Positions 25,426 through 37,300 of a DNA stretch of 64,000 bases are shown here, one piece after another. Source of the stretch: Streptomyces sp. Mut1 (GTDB lineage Bacteria; Actinomycetota; Actinomycetes; Streptomycetales; Streptomycetaceae). The notes under the pieces are model-generated. The model did not search any database and had not been told where the DNA came from. It saw nothing but the letters and a program-made list of their open reading frames with translations. How positions within the stretch are numbered: position 1 is the stretch's first letter; the number at the start of each line of letters is the position of its first letter. The stretch lies in assembly GCF_030719295.1 (NCBI RefSeq), contig NZ_CP120997.1, positions 6,706,001-6,770,000 on the forward strand. The letters are read 5' to 3'. The position numbers and the translations under genes are program-made.

Positions 25426-26063
25426 GCCGGCCGGAGAGCGGAGAATCCCGCCTGGTCCGGGAATCGGAGGACCGCCTGAGTTCCGAGCGCAAGCAGTTCA
25501 GGGTCATGTGGATCCTGGTCGCCGTGCTGGTGGCCTGGCTGGCCTTCGGGTTCGTCCGGGAGCCGGCCTCCTCCTGGCTGGAGCGTTGGATCGTCGGTGG
25601 CCTCGCCTGCTGCTTTGCCGCGCCCATGATCGGGACGAGGGGCTGGCGCAAGACGCTCCCCGCGCTCGACCGCACTCCACGGCAGGCCACCGTCACCGGG
25701 CGCGTCCGCTTCGACGTGGATCCCGATTCCGACAGCGACATGCCCGCCTACGCCCTCATCGAGGTCCGCCTCGACATCGGCGGCGTCCAGGTCGACACGA
25801 CGATCGCCGACATCGTCGCCTCGGAAAGCCTTGCGCGCTTCGCGGTCGGCTCGGTCTGGGAGGTGTACGCGTTCGAGAACCCGGCCGAGCTGAACCACGA
25901 CCACCGGACCCGGGTCCTCCTCGCCGAACCCCACGAGGACGTCATCCGTTCCGGATACGACCTCGGCGCCTACACGCTGCATCAGGAACCGGGACCGGGA
26001 TCGGACCTGTTGCGGCGCCGCTTCGCCAACGACCGCCGTACGCGGAAGGCGGCAGGCTCATGA
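25422..26063 (+). CDS. Membrane protein, DUF3592-like
   Basis: 213 aa from ATG 25422, overlapping the previous stop (ATGA). Two helices lie near residues 28-45 and 55-70 (VMWILVAVLVAWLAFGFV, WIVGGLACCFAAPMIG), then a beta domain with RQATVTGRVRFDVD, YALIEVRLDIGGVQVDT and SVWEVYAFENPAELNHDHR. It is translationally coupled to its neighbours on both sides. No specific function is recognised. Confidence 0.7.
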   Translation: MSRPESGESRLVRESEDRLSSERKQFRVMWILVAVLVAWLAFGFVREPASSWLERWIVGGLACCFAAPMIGTRGWRKTLPALDRTPRQATVTGRVRFDVDPDSDSDMPAYALIEVRLDIGGVQVDTTIADIVASESLARFAVGSVWEVYAFENPAELNHDHRTRVLLAEPHEDVIRSGYDLGAYTLHQEPGPGSDLLRRRFANDRRTRKAAGS

Positions 26064-26325
26064 CCAGTGGGCAGACCGATGAGTGGATGAGCCGCGCGAA
26101 GACCCCGGAGACCCGGGCACGGATCCGCCGGTGGACGCGGTGGGAGGGGGTTTCCCAGTGGGTACTGACAATCGGCGCCTACGGGGATCGGGAGACTCGG
26201 CGGGGCCGGACGACCGCTGGATCGGGCGGGCGATCCGCCTTCGCCACAACACGTCCGACCCTGACGACGAGCACGACGCCCTCTTCGTCGGGTTGCCCGA
26301 CGACACGAAGGAGAGCCCCCGATGA
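26060..26325 (+). pseudogene. Internally deleted copy of the 24829 gene
   Basis: From ATG 26060 the frame reads QTDEWMSRAKTPETRARIRRW, a close match to the N-terminus of the protein at 24829. After WVLTIGAYGD the match is lost. In a different frame, just before 26325, IGRAIRLRHNTSDPDDEHD matches the C-terminus of the same protein. The membrane helices and most of the beta domain are missing and the frame is shifted, so this is a decayed paralogue. The 26322 gene overlaps its end. Confidence 0.75.
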
Positions 26326-26912
26326 GCTTCCTGCGCTCCGGCAAGCGGTCCCGCACGAGAGAGGAACGATTCGCCGAGGGCCACTTCGCCGTCGGCGTGA
26401 TCGAGAACTCCATCGAGGAGCCCGCCGGGGAGACGCAGGGCGCCGACACGCTCGTCATCAGGGCCGACGTACGGGGACACCGGGCCTTCCGCCGGAGCGT
26501 GACCTGCCCGTTGTCGATGCCCGGCCGAGGCCGCGACCTGGTCGGACAGCCCGTCGGCTTCCGGCACGTGACCGACGACCCCGACGACGTGGAGGACGTG
26601 TTCGTCGTCCGGTGGCCGGACGAGGTCAGGAAGGCTCTTGAACCGTTCCGTCCCGTGGGCCCGGGGGCGAGGCGCGCACGGGCATGGAGGTTCCTCGGTC
26701 AGTGCAGCGCGGTCGTCACGGTGGGAGGGATCCTGCTGACCTCGGTGATGCTCATCGGCGTGGTGTTCGCCTCCGAGGTGTTCGCCGATCTCCCGGCGTG
26801 GTTCCGGCCCGGCGTGGCGCTCGCCGCGAGTGCGGGCGCGGCGGTGCTGGGGACGCTCACATTCGCCCTCTGCGACTCCCGCATGTCGGCGGCTCTCGCT
26901 CGCACCCGGTGA
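26322..26912 (+). CDS. Membrane protein with central DPDD motif
   Basis: 196 aa from ATG 26322. The N-terminal half is soluble (FAEGHFAVGVIENSIEEPAG, VIRADVRGHRAF, GQPVGFRHVTDDPDDVEDVF). The motif FRH.T.DPDD..D aligns with the C-terminus of the 24829 protein. Two membrane helices follow (VVTVGGILLTSVMLIGVVFA, ALAASAGAAVLGTLTFAL). So the domain order is reversed relative to the 24829 protein: beta domain first, helices last. Function unknown. Confidence 0.7.
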   Translation: MSFLRSGKRSRTREERFAEGHFAVGVIENSIEEPAGETQGADTLVIRADVRGHRAFRRSVTCPLSMPGRGRDLVGQPVGFRHVTDDPDDVEDVFVVRWPDEVRKALEPFRPVGPGARRARAWRFLGQCSAVVTVGGILLTSVMLIGVVFASEVFADLPAWFRPGVALAASAGAAVLGTLTFALCDSRMSAALARTR

Positions 26913-26923
26913 CCTCCGGCGCC

Positions 26924-27152
26924 TCAGCCCGTCGCGCGGTGGGAGGTGCGCGGGGCGGGCGCGGGGGACTGGGCCGCGCGGGTCACGTCGCCGACCAGCT
27001 CGACCACGTCGGGGCCGTACGCCTGGGAGTTGACCACCTTCAGCAGCAGGCAGAAGGTGTTGTTGCCGTGCTTGCGGGCGAGACGCCTGGAAACCGGCGT
27101 CGGTCGTCGAGACGTTCCGCGGAAACGCAGTGTGGTTCTGCGCTCCCACCAT
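26924..27152 (-). pseudogene. Small frameshifted gene remnant
   Basis: ATG 27152 starts MVGAQNHTAFPRNVSTTDAG. A one-base shift near 27098 carries the reading on as RLARKHGNNTFCLLLKVVNS, AYGPDVVELVGDVTRAAQ and a TGA at 26924. Both pieces look like real protein and join to about 76 aa. I do not recognise the family. It could be a sequencing error in an intact small gene. It lies downstream of the ricin-type gene on the same strand and converges with the 26322 gene. Confidence 0.4.
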
Positions 27153-27193
27153 CGTCTGATGGACGCGGCCCGTGTGCAGGGCCGTCGGCGGAC

Positions 27194-28285
27194 TCAGCGC
27201 CTGCTCCACTTCTGGTTGTCCTGGCCGTTGCAGTCCCAGAGCTGGAGGCGGGCGCCGCCGCCGGTCTGCGCGTTCTTCACGTCCACGCACTTGTTGGCCT
27301 GCGGGTTCACCAGGTCGTGGTCGGCGCTCAGCACGAACTGCTGGGCCGGGTTCCCGCTGCACCACGCGATCTGGATCACCGCACCGTTGTCGTGCGAGCC
27401 CCACGCCACGTCCATGCAGAGGCCCATCGAGCGGATGGTGCCGTCCGGGCGGAAGTCCCATTTCTGCCAGTTCTTACCGGTGCAGTTGGCGATCTGGAGG
27501 GGGGAGCCGTCCGCCCCCTTGTGGGCCACCATCTCGATACAGCGGTTGGAGGCGTGGCCGAAGAGCGTGGTGCCCGGCGCCGCGGTCACCGTGGTGGTGA
27601 CGGCGGGCTTCGGGGGCGTCTTCTTCTTCGGCTTCTGCGGAGTCTTCGACGGCTCCGGGTTCTTCGGTGCCTCCTGCGTGCTCCTCGGCACCGCCGGGCC
27701 CCCCACCACGGCGCCCGTCTTCGGCTCGTGCTTCCCGTCGTCCTCCTTGCCCTTGCCCGCGGACGGCGACGGCGACGGTGACGACGGGGCCGGGTCGGCC
27801 GATCCGTAGACGCCGGGTGCCGCGCCGTTGCCCGAGTCGTTCAGCACCGTGCCCGCGTCGGCCACCCGGTCCGCCGGTCCGCCGTTCCCCGGCCCCGATC
27901 TGTCCAGTGCCCCCGACACCAGGAATGGCACCCCGACCAGTAGCGCCCCCGCGATGGCCGCACCGGCCAGCAGGCCCCGGGACGGACGGCCGGAGGGACG
28001 GGGGGCCGTGGACTTGCCGCTGGCTGCCGAGTCGGCCTCGGGCTCGGCTTCCGCCTCGGCCTCCGCCGTGGCTGTGGCCGCCGGTTCGGTGTCCGGAGCC
28101 GCCGCCTGCGCGGCAGCCGCGTCGGGTGCCTCCGGTGCGGGCGTGCTCTCCGGGGCGGCGGGCTCCGGCTCGGCGGTCTTCGCCAGTTCCGAAGAGGCGG
28201 CTGCTTTTGGCGCCTCCGGCTCCGATGCGGTCGGCGTCGCCGCGGCCGCCGCGCCCTGGTGGTGCGGTTCGTTCCTGCCGGACAT
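27194..28285 (-). CDS. Membrane-anchored ricin-type (RICIN) lectin domain protein
   Basis: 363 aa from ATG 28285. Residues 1-100 are an Ala/Glu/Pro-rich tail, 104-126 a membrane helix (GLLAGAAIAGALLVGVPFLV), 130-235 a Pro/Ser/Lys-rich stalk. Residues ~237-363 form a ricin B-type beta-trefoil with three repeats ending QKWDF, QQFVLS and QKWSRR and the D/Q-rich sugar-site pattern (CIEMVAHKG, CMDVAWGSHDNG, CVDVKNAQTGG). The lectin domain should face outside and bind carbohydrate. It follows the giant T7SS-linked gene on the same strand after 89 bp, so it may be the last gene of that operon. Confidence 0.85.
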   Translation of the reverse strand: MSGRNEPHHQGAAAAATPTASEPEAPKAAASSELAKTAEPEPAAPESTPAPEAPDAAAAQAAAPDTEPAATATAEAEAEAEPEADSAASGKSTAPRPSGRPSRGLLAGAAIAGALLVGVPFLVSGALDRSGPGNGGPADRVADAGTVLNDSGNGAAPGVYGSADPAPSSPSPSPSAGKGKEDDGKHEPKTGAVVGGPAVPRSTQEAPKNPEPSKTPQKPKKKTPPKPAVTTTVTAAPGTTLFGHASNRCIEMVAHKGADGSPLQIANCTGKNWQKWDFRPDGTIRSMGLCMDVAWGSHDNGAVIQIAWCSGNPAQQFVLSADHDLVNPQANKCVDVKNAQTGGGARLQLWDCNGQDNQKWSRR

Positions 28286-28302
28286 GGTCTTCCTTTCGGG
28301 GT

Positions 28303-28386
28303 GGTGGTGCGGGGATCGGGCCGTGCCCGTGGTCAGCCGCAGGGAGGTGGTGCGGAGTCGGTCCGTACCCGTGGTCAGCCGCCGGG
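28303..28386. repeat. Imperfect 41-bp tandem duplication over the giant gene's stop codon
   Basis: Copy 1 (28303-28344) and copy 2 (28346-28386) share GGTGGTGCGG, the CCGTGGTCAGCCGC block and spacing, with about eight differences. Copy 2 contains the stop codon of the giant gene. Copy 1 repeats the same TGA context downstream. Confidence 0.7.
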
Positions 28387-31300
28387 TGGGGTGGCCGAGA
28401 AGCGGCGCCCGTCGAAGTACAGGTTCAGCGGGTCGCCCCCCTCCGGTCCGAACGCGCGGACGCCGTCGCCGGGTCCGAGCACCCGCACCGGACGTCCGGC
28501 CTCCCGGGCGACCAGCGCGGCCAGGGTCGCCACGTACGCCGGGGAGTCGGGGCGTGCCAGGACCAGCGCGAGGCGCGCGGCGTCGTCGAGTCCGGCCTCC
28601 TCCACGGTCACCCGGCCGCTCTGGAGGATCGACTGGGCGCGCAGCGCGTCGGTGAGGGCATCGATCCGGGCGAGGTCATCGATGCTCACCAGCGTCTCGC
28701 CCTCGGGGAGTTCGGCATCGTCCGGGGCCCGGCGTGCCGCCACGTCCGTACGCGCCCATGCGCGCAGCGCGCCGTGCGGGTCGCGCGACCCGGTCCACGC
28801 CGGGGCGTCGCCCGACGCGGTGAGCAGCCGGGAGAGCGAGGCCACGAATGAGTCCGGACGCTCGCCCCGGGGGACCGGCGGCGGGCCGCCCGCGTCCTCG
28901 GCGTCCTCCTCGTCGCTGTCGTCCTCCGAGTCCGTGTCCGAGGCGTCGGGCTCCTCCTCGATCCCGGGCGGCGCCGGCCGGCCCGTGCGGATCGGCCAGC
29001 CCGCCGGTGTACGGGCGAAGGAGCCCGTCGGGAGTGGCACCGTGCCGTCGCCCGCCGCCGCGCGCTCCGCCTCCAGGACGGTCACGAGGTCGGTCAGGCC
29101 GTTCTGGGCGTCGCGCTGCCGGTCCGCCTGACGGGCCTGTTCGGCGAGGGCTTCGCCGACCCGGCGTTCGAGGCCGTTCACGCCCTGCTGGGCCGCGTCG
29201 AGTGCCGTGACCGCGGCGTCATGGCGTTCGGTGGCCGCGGTCAGGGCGTCGCGGGCCTCCCGGTCGGTCCGCGACGCCGTCGTGGCCGTGGCACGGGCGC
29301 GGGTCAGCGCGGAGGCCGCGGCGCCGGCCGCGTCGCGGGCCATGTCACGGCGGCGGACGGCGTCCTCGGCCGCGTGCCGGGCGGCGTCGGCGGCGCGCTC
29401 CGCCGCCTCGGACGCCGTCCGGGCCGTCTCCAGCGCGGCGCGGGCACCGTCCCGGCGTACGGTGCGGCGGGCGACCGACCCGCTGGAGCGGCTGGACCCG
29501 TGCGACCCGCCGGACCGGTCCGACCTGCCCGAACCGCCGGACCTGGAACCGCCGCGCGAGGCCGCATCGGCCACCGCCTCCCGCAGGCTGCGTTGCGTCG
29601 CCTCCAGATGTTCCCGCGCGGCGCGGACCGCCTCCTGGGCCTCCTCCGCCTCGCGGGTCGCCGCCGTCGCGCGGGACCGGCGGTCCTGGGCGTCGGCCGT
29701 CAGCTCCGCGACACGGGTGCGCCGTTCCCGGTCGGTGCGTTCGGCGGCGGTGACCGCGCGCTCGGCGGCCGTGAGGGCGTCGCGGGCGTCCCGCTGGGCG
29801 GCGCGGGCGTCGTCCAGGTCCCGCCCCGCACGCGCCACCGGGGGCTGGGCCTCGTCCAGCGCCCGGCGCGCTCCGGGCAGTTCGGCCTGGAGCCCCGCCT
29901 CATCGGCGCGGGCCGCCTCCTCCGCGTGCGCCGCCTCGTCCAGCGTGCCGACCTGCTCACGGACGGCCGCCCAGCCGGCGCCGTCCTCCTCCGGGCCGGC
30001 CGGCTCCGGCTCGCCGTCGGCGTCGAAGCGGCGGAAGCGCACGCCCTCGTCGTTGCGCAGCGCCAGCTCGACCGGACGGTGCAGCAGCGCTGCCGCGCCG
30101 GCGGCCGCGTACAGCGCGCGGGCCGTCCGCCCCGGGCCGCCGTCCACGGCGAGCCATATCTGCACGCCCTCCACGGCCGCCCCGCCGTCCGCCCGGACGC
30201 CGTCCGCCAACAGCGCCGGCAGGTCGCGCAGCGGCACCGTGCGCCAGTCGCGCAGTACGGCGTCGGCGACGGCGTCGGCCGGGGCACCCGCCGCGTGGGC
30301 GCGGGCGTCGGCGGCTTCCCGCACCAGGGCGGCACCGTCGAACGTCCCGGCGTCGGTGCGGGCGCCGGTCACACCGAGGCCCAGCAGATCGCGCTCCAGG
30401 GGGCGCATCCGCACCGTGCCCGTCACGTACCGCACGCTGTCCGGGCCGTGCACGGTGATCAGCGCGTCGGCGAGGATCTCGTGGCTGCGGGTGCCGCGCG
30501 AGCCCTCCGGGGCGCTGGTGTTGCCGTGCTTGAGCCAGTCCCGGCGGGTGCCGCTCACGGCGGCGCCGGGCCCGGGGGCCTGCGGCTGGCGGGCCAGCAC
30601 CGGGACGGTGAAGTTGACGATGTGCCGGTTGTCGTCGGTGGCGGCGAGCCCGCCCTGTGCCGCGAGCCCGGCGGTGACGCCCGCCTGCGAGGAGGACGCC
30701 GCGCCGAACGTGCTCAGCCGCAGCCGGTCCACCGTCACATCCCCCGTGTCGGTGACCGGGCGCGGTCGGTACAGCTCCACCGTGAGGCGGGGCGGGGTGC
30801 CCGGCGCGCCCTGGAAGGGGTAGGCGCCCGGCATCGTCGTGGTCGGACCGGCCGGGCCGCGCGGGTGGTCCAGCGAGAGGGTGCCGGACTGGATCAGCTC
30901 GCCCACGCGCACCGCCGTGGCGTCCGCCGATCCGGAGGAGGTCAGGGAACGCCAGGAGCGGGTCAGCCCCGGGGCCACCTCGCCCAGCGCCGCGGCCAGT
31001 TCCGCGCCGCCGTCGAAAGCGTACACGGGGGCCGGGCCGTGCGGCACGAAGCGGTCCCCGGTCATCGCGGGCCGCGTGGTGGGCCGGGCCACCGGCAACG
31101 GCGCGGGCGTGGGGGCGGGGTCGCCGGTCTCGCTGCCGGTGAACCGCAGCGCGGCGGCGGTGTACACGGTGGTGGTCCGCGCCGGCCGGCCGCCGAACAG
31201 GTGCGCGATGCGGTCGGCGAGTGTCGCGTCCGCCTCGGTGAGGCTCAGCACGCCGTGCTGGAACAGGCTGCCCGGCAGGTCGAGCAGCCACTGCGCGGCC

Positions 31301-34300
31301 GGGGTCGACCGCACCTCGGCCACCACCCGGTACGGCACGCCCTCGAAGTCGGCGGCGTTGTCCGTCCGCTGCCAGAAGCGGTCCTCGGCGGAGCGGGTGA
31401 CGCGCGCCGCGTTGCCACGCGTCGTGTCGGCGCTGAGCAGCGCGCCCGCCCGGTCGGTGCGCGGGCCGCCGGTGGGCCGCGGGAAGCGCGACTGGAGCTG
31501 CACGAACCCGGCATGCCGCACACTGCGCGCCGTCCGGTCGGTCACCGAGGAGGGCACATGGCCGAGGAACTGCTCGATGCCCGAGCCCGAAGCCGCCGGA
31601 TGCCCGCGCAGCGCGCGCAGCGCGTGGTCGTCGGCGTCCGGCTCGGTGCGCAGCGTCACCTCGACCAACTGGGCGCCGCCGTAGCCGAGATAACGGAACC
31701 GGAAGCGCTGCACATGGCCCGGGCCGCGACCGGCGAGGGTGCGCAGGCCGGCCGTCGAAGACAGGTCGGCGATACGGGTCGCCACGCCCGGCAGATGCGA
31801 GGAGTGGCCGGGCCGGGTGATGCCGGGCGCCTCCTCCTCGGTCAGAGCGAGGAGCCGCTGCCGCAACACGTCGGGGCGCTGCACCGTGCGCGTCGCGTCG
31901 GTGAACTGGTCCACCGCGAGCACGCTGCCCAGACCCACTTCGCGGGAGGCCGTGAAGCGGCGCGGCAGCGGCACCGAGCCCACCGCCGGGCCCGGTACGG
32001 CAGGACCGGCCACGCCCGCGAACCACGCGGCGTGCCGCCGGATCTGCGCCGGGGTGGCCAGGAATCGCACCCCGTCCGCCAGGTCCAGCGCCACCGTCAC
32101 CGCGCGGCCCTCGCCCTGCCCGAACGCGTTGCCGACGACGTTGCGGCGGCCCCGGCGGAACGTCACCAGCAGCGTCGCGTCGGCCGTGATCCGGTGCTGG
32201 GTGCCGCTCTCGGTGGCGGTGCGGTAGGCGGTCGTCGTGGAGCCCAGCGCCCGCGACCGCTCGCTCCGGGCCGTACGGGTGTAACGGCCCGACGGGTTCA
32301 GCGTGCTCGGCCGGGACGCCGGCGGCGCGCTCTCCTCCTGACCGGTGCGGTCGGCGCGGGTCACCAGGACGTCGTCGAAGTCGTTGCCCGCCGCCTGGTC
32401 GGCGGCCGGCGTCTGGCTCGACGACGTGTTGCGGACCGCGCGGAAGCCGCCCGCCCACTGCGAGGTGCCTGCCGCGCCCCGCTGCTGTGCCGCTCCGTCG
32501 GTGGCGCTCAGACCGGTCTCGAAGTACTGCGAGAAACCGTCCGTCGCCCTGGGCCGCCGCAGTGCGCCGCGGATCTCCACCGACAGCACCTCGTCCGAGG
32601 CGAGCCCCGGCAGCGTCAGGCCCTCCACCACGTAGGCGCCCTTGAACACCTGGTGCCCCCGGGCCAGCAGCGCGGCGGGGCTGCGCGCGGCGGACAGCAT
32701 CTCCGCCGCCACCGTCGTCGGATCGGTGGCCGCCGCTCCCGCCAGCGACTCGCCCAGCGCCCGCCCGGCCCGCGCCACCGGACGCGGGGTGCGCCCGACG
32801 ACCGCGTCTCGCACGTCGTCCAGCAGACCGCGCGCCGGATGCCCCGGGTAGGTGTTGCCGAGCACGGCGCGGAACGCCGAGTCCAGCGCGGCGGACGCCT
32901 GGAACACCTCCATGATCGCGTCGTCCGGCAGCAGCACCGTGTCCGGCAGCGCGGCGCCCTCCTCGTCGGTCAGGTCGAGCAGGTCCCGGTCGGCGTCGGT
33001 GGCCGCGCGCAGCACCGGCGCCGGGGGAGCGGCCGGCACCGGAGCCCCGGCGGGAAGCGTGCGATGCGTCGGCACCGAAAGGCGCAGCGTGCCCGGCACC
33101 CGGTCCGGCGGCGGGCCCGGCGGCTCGGCGGGCGGGGCACCGTGCGGCACGAACGGCACCTCCACCGTCTCGTGCGCGAAACGCACCGACGGCTGCTCAC
33201 CGGGGCCCTCGTACAGGTCCAGCGCGAGGTCGGCCGGCACCTCGAAGACCTCGCTGCGCTGCCCGGCCCCGCTCCCGATGAACAACTGGTCGTGCCCGAC
33301 GCCCAGTTGCACGCTGTTGTCGTGCCGTACCTGGTTGCCGCGCACATAGTCGCCGCTCCCGCCCAGCGTCCACGAGCCCTTCGGCAGCCCGAACGAGCCG
33401 CCACCGCCGTACGAGAGCCCGTACGACGAACCGCGGTGGTCGGCGCCCGCCGCCGACAGGGACGCCACGCCCATGCCCTGCACGTCCGGCAGCACCCGGC
33501 TGTGCACGCTGTCGCCGTCGCCGCGCACCGCGCTGAGCACCAGCCGCACCCGCCGCGTCCCGGTCGCGGTCGGGATCTCCAGGAACAGCGAGTGGCCACC
33601 GTCCAGCATGGCGTCCGTGGCGGCCCGCTGCCCCACCTCCGAACGACCCTGCTCGAACCGGCGCAGATTGTTCAACTGCGCCTGTACCAGGGCCTCGTCG
33701 GGCAGCACCCGGTTGCGTCCCGGTGTGTCGCCGGGCAGGAAGCCCTCCCGTCGCAGCCAGTTCTCGGCGTGTACGAAGAGCGGTGCGGCGCCGTCCACGG
33801 CGAGTGGCGTCGCCGTCGTGCCGACCGACCGCAGGTGCTCCAGTTCCGCGGGCAGCCGCCGCAGCTCGTCCGCCGCCGGCGCGTGTCCGTTGGCGTCCTC
33901 GGCGGTCAGCAGCCGCAGATGCATGCCGCGCGGCCAGGCGTCCGGGGTGAACTCCCGCCGGCCGCCGCCCGGCAGGTGCAGCACCAGCGTGTGCCGCACC
34001 TCGGCCGGGGCCAGCAAATGGCTGCGGTTGGTGCGGACCGCGTGCATCAGCGCCGTACTGCCGCTCTGCACCAGTTCCTCGTGCGTGCCCGCCTGCGCGG
34101 ACACCCGCCCCAGCACACCGCCGCCGGGCCGTTGCGAGGCGTTCGGATGCCCCTGCGACCGGTCCGCGGTGAGCGCCGGACCGACGCTCCCGGACAGGGA
34201 GAGCCCGCTGCTGAACCGCGACTGCGAGTCCAGCTTGACCACCTGGGTCAGGTGGCTCTCCAGGTTGATCTTCCCGGCCACGCTGCGCCGCAGCGGCTCG

Positions 34301-37300
34301 CCCACAACGACCTCGGTCCGCAACTGGAACATGCCCAGGGCGCGCCCCGAGGTGTCGAGCAGCACCGGCGAGAACACCCCCCGGTCCCGCTGCATCGGCA
34401 GCGTGCCCCGCAGCAGCGGCTCCGACAGGAACGTCTCCAGCTCCGCCGCCGAGTCCTCGTCCAGCGTGCTCAGCTCGGTGCCGAAGAAGCCCAGCGCCTC
34501 CGCGAGCAGCCGCTGCGGCTCGGCGACCGTGTCCACGCCCCACACCGGCAGGTCGTCCAGACCGGCCGCCTCCGGCAGGTCGTCCGCCTCGTCCCGCGCG
34601 AGGTGCTGCGGGAACCAGAACGTCACCGGCCCGTGCGCCTGCGGCGGCCCCCAGGTGACCGGCGGCGCCAGCCGTGGCGCGTCCACCCGCACCTCCCACG
34701 AGGCCGTGAAGTCGTACGGCTCCGAGGGCTCGTTGCTGCGCTGGGCCGACGTCGTCTGCACCACCGTCGTCACCGACGACGTCGAGGACAGCTGGTTCAG
34801 GGTCATCGCCAGCGTCAGCGCCACGTCGACACCGCGCACCGGGATCGCCCGTGTCACCGGGAACAGGCCCGTCCACGGCAGCAGCAGCGTGCGGACCGTG
34901 CCCGACGCCTCAGCGGACACCGACTCCTGGGTGCCGATGCCGCGCCGCTCCACACGCACGTCACGCTCGGCGCCCTCCGTCTGCCCGTACCGCGCCGACG
35001 ACACCGGGTCCGACAGCCGCATCCGCACGTCCACGGTCCGGTCGCGGCCGTCCACCCGGACGGTGAACCGGAAGCCCAGACTGCTGCGCACATAGGGCAG
35101 GTTGAGTATCAGCTGCTCACCGCTCGCCACCGCCCGGAGCTGTACCCGTACCGGGTGCGTGTCAGGGGCGTCCCCCAGTCCGAGGGTGCCCATCACCTGC
35201 TGGTGCAGCCCCTCCACCACCGCCGGTGGCAGCGGCTCCAGGTACACCAGGCCCACATTGCCGTCCAGTTGGGCGCCGTAGGCGAGCACGTAGGTGGAGG
35301 ACGGCGCGGGCACGGGCGCCCGGGAGGTGGGCCAGTCGGGGGCTTCGGTGGCCGGAATGGGCGTGGCGTCGGGATCGGTGGGGGACTTGGTGGTCGCGGG
35401 GGTGTGGTCGTGGAGCTGCGGCCCGGAGTCGGTGACGTTCTCGATGGTGGCGAGGTAGCGGTGGGGGAGTGGCGCGAGGGTTTCGGTCGTGGCCATGAGG
35501 CCGTCGGTGCGGACGGCGCCGGCGTCGGGGTGGTTGCGGAAGAGGAAGTCGTTGTCGCGCTGTTCGTCGGGCAGGCCGAGGTAGTGCAGGAGTTCGTGGA
35601 GGAGCCGGCTGTCGGTGTGGTTGAGGTCGAGGTGGGTCTGGTCGGGCCGTGCGGGCTTGTCCGTGTGCGTGAGGGCGATGGCTTCCGGGTGTTCCGGGCT
35701 GTCGACGAGGTTGACGTTGACGTGGAACTGGTCGCCCGAAGCGGGCAGGGCGTAGCCGGTGTTGAGGTGGTGCTCCACGAGTTGCCCGAGGCGTTGCGCG
35801 AGCCGGGCGGTGTGCTGCGGATCGGCCGCGTTGACGGGGAGGTTGAGGGTGTAATCGCGTATCCATTGCCCGCTTGGGGCTTGGATACGGCGGATCTGGG
35901 CGCGGATGAGGGTGGTGGCGCCGGAGAGGAGCCCGGGCCGGGGGGCGTCGGCGGTGGGGTCGGCGTGGGGGTCGAAGCGTTCGGTGCGCAGGGTGGCGGG
36001 GCGGGTGTGGGGGCGGAGGTGGTGCCAGGTGTCGGGGTGCGCGGGCTCGGCGACACGGGGTGCGGGCCGGTCGTCACGGGGGGCGCGGCGGGGCGCGGGG
36101 CGGCGGCGTCCGGCGGGCCGGGTGCTGGGCGCGTCCTGCGGGCCGCGCGGCGCACTGGACGTCGGGATCGCGGTGAGCGGGGCCGCGTCGCTGGCCGTGT
36201 AGTGGTTCAGCCCCCAGTAGTGGACCTCCAGGACCCGGCCCGCGGTGGGTGAGCCGACGCGGGTCACCGTGCCGAGGCCGGTCGTGGGATCGGGCCTCAG
36301 CACCTCCACCGTGACGCCGAGGGTGTCGGCGAGCAGCGGCAGGAACATCTCGCCCTGGTCGCTCTGCCAGGCGCCGGACCAGTTCCGCACCGCGGCGAGG
36401 GCGTGGTTCAGCTCCTCGTCCGTGAAGGGGACGGTGCTCTCGGTGTAGGCGGAATCGACGACCTGACGGAGCTGGGCGTCGTCCAGTTCGTCGAGGGAGG
36501 GCAGCCGACCCGTGTCGCGCAGGTGGTTGAACATCTCGATGACGCCGGGGTCGGCCGGGCGGTCGGTCACCCCGTCCTCGGTCAGCGCGGCGTCGAAACG
36601 GGTGTTGAGGTCGTTCAGCTCCTCCGGCCGGCGCACCCCGCTGATGCCGTAGCGCCCGGCGGTGGCGAGGAGCTGGGACCGGTTCATGGCGGCCGTGGCC
36701 CGGGTGAAGCGCGGTGCCAGCGTCTGCCGGACCTGGCCCACCACGTCCTGCGGCAGCGGCCGTCCGCCCCGGTGCCCGTCGAGCAGCCGCTGTTCGGCCG
36801 CAGAGCGGAGGTGGTCGGCGGCGATCAGCAGATGGTTGCGGGCCTGCCGGGCGGCGGGGGAGGTGTCGCCGCGGGCGGCCAGGCCCAGACCGGTGCGCAC
36901 GTCGTCGGTGCGGCCCAGCCACGCGTACGTCTCCGGGGCCTGGGTGCTCAGTCCGGGCACCCGCTCGCGGACGCGCTGCGGATCGGTGCCGATGAACGTG
37001 TAGAGGATGCAGCGGCCGTCGTCGATCGTGGGCACGGTGTTGCCGCGCGGCGCGCGTACCTGGAAGGGCTCGGAGAGGGGCGGCGGCGGTGCCGTGCTCT
37101 CGGGCTCGGGCTCAGGCTTGGGCTCAGGCTTGGGCTTGGGCTTGGGCTTGGGTTCGGGCTCGGGTTTGGGCTCGGGCTCGGGTTTGGGGTCCGGGTCGGC
37201 GTCGGATTCGGAACGGGTGTCGCCGTCCTCGCCGTCCTTGCCGTGCTCGGAGGTGCCCTCGCTCTTGGGCGGGACCGGAGGCGTCGGGTCCGGCACGGTG

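Noticed and set aside
29221..36252. 2,343-codon open frame on the plus strand
   Set aside because: Antisense shadow of the second half of the giant gene, with low-complexity RGV-rich translation and no start context.
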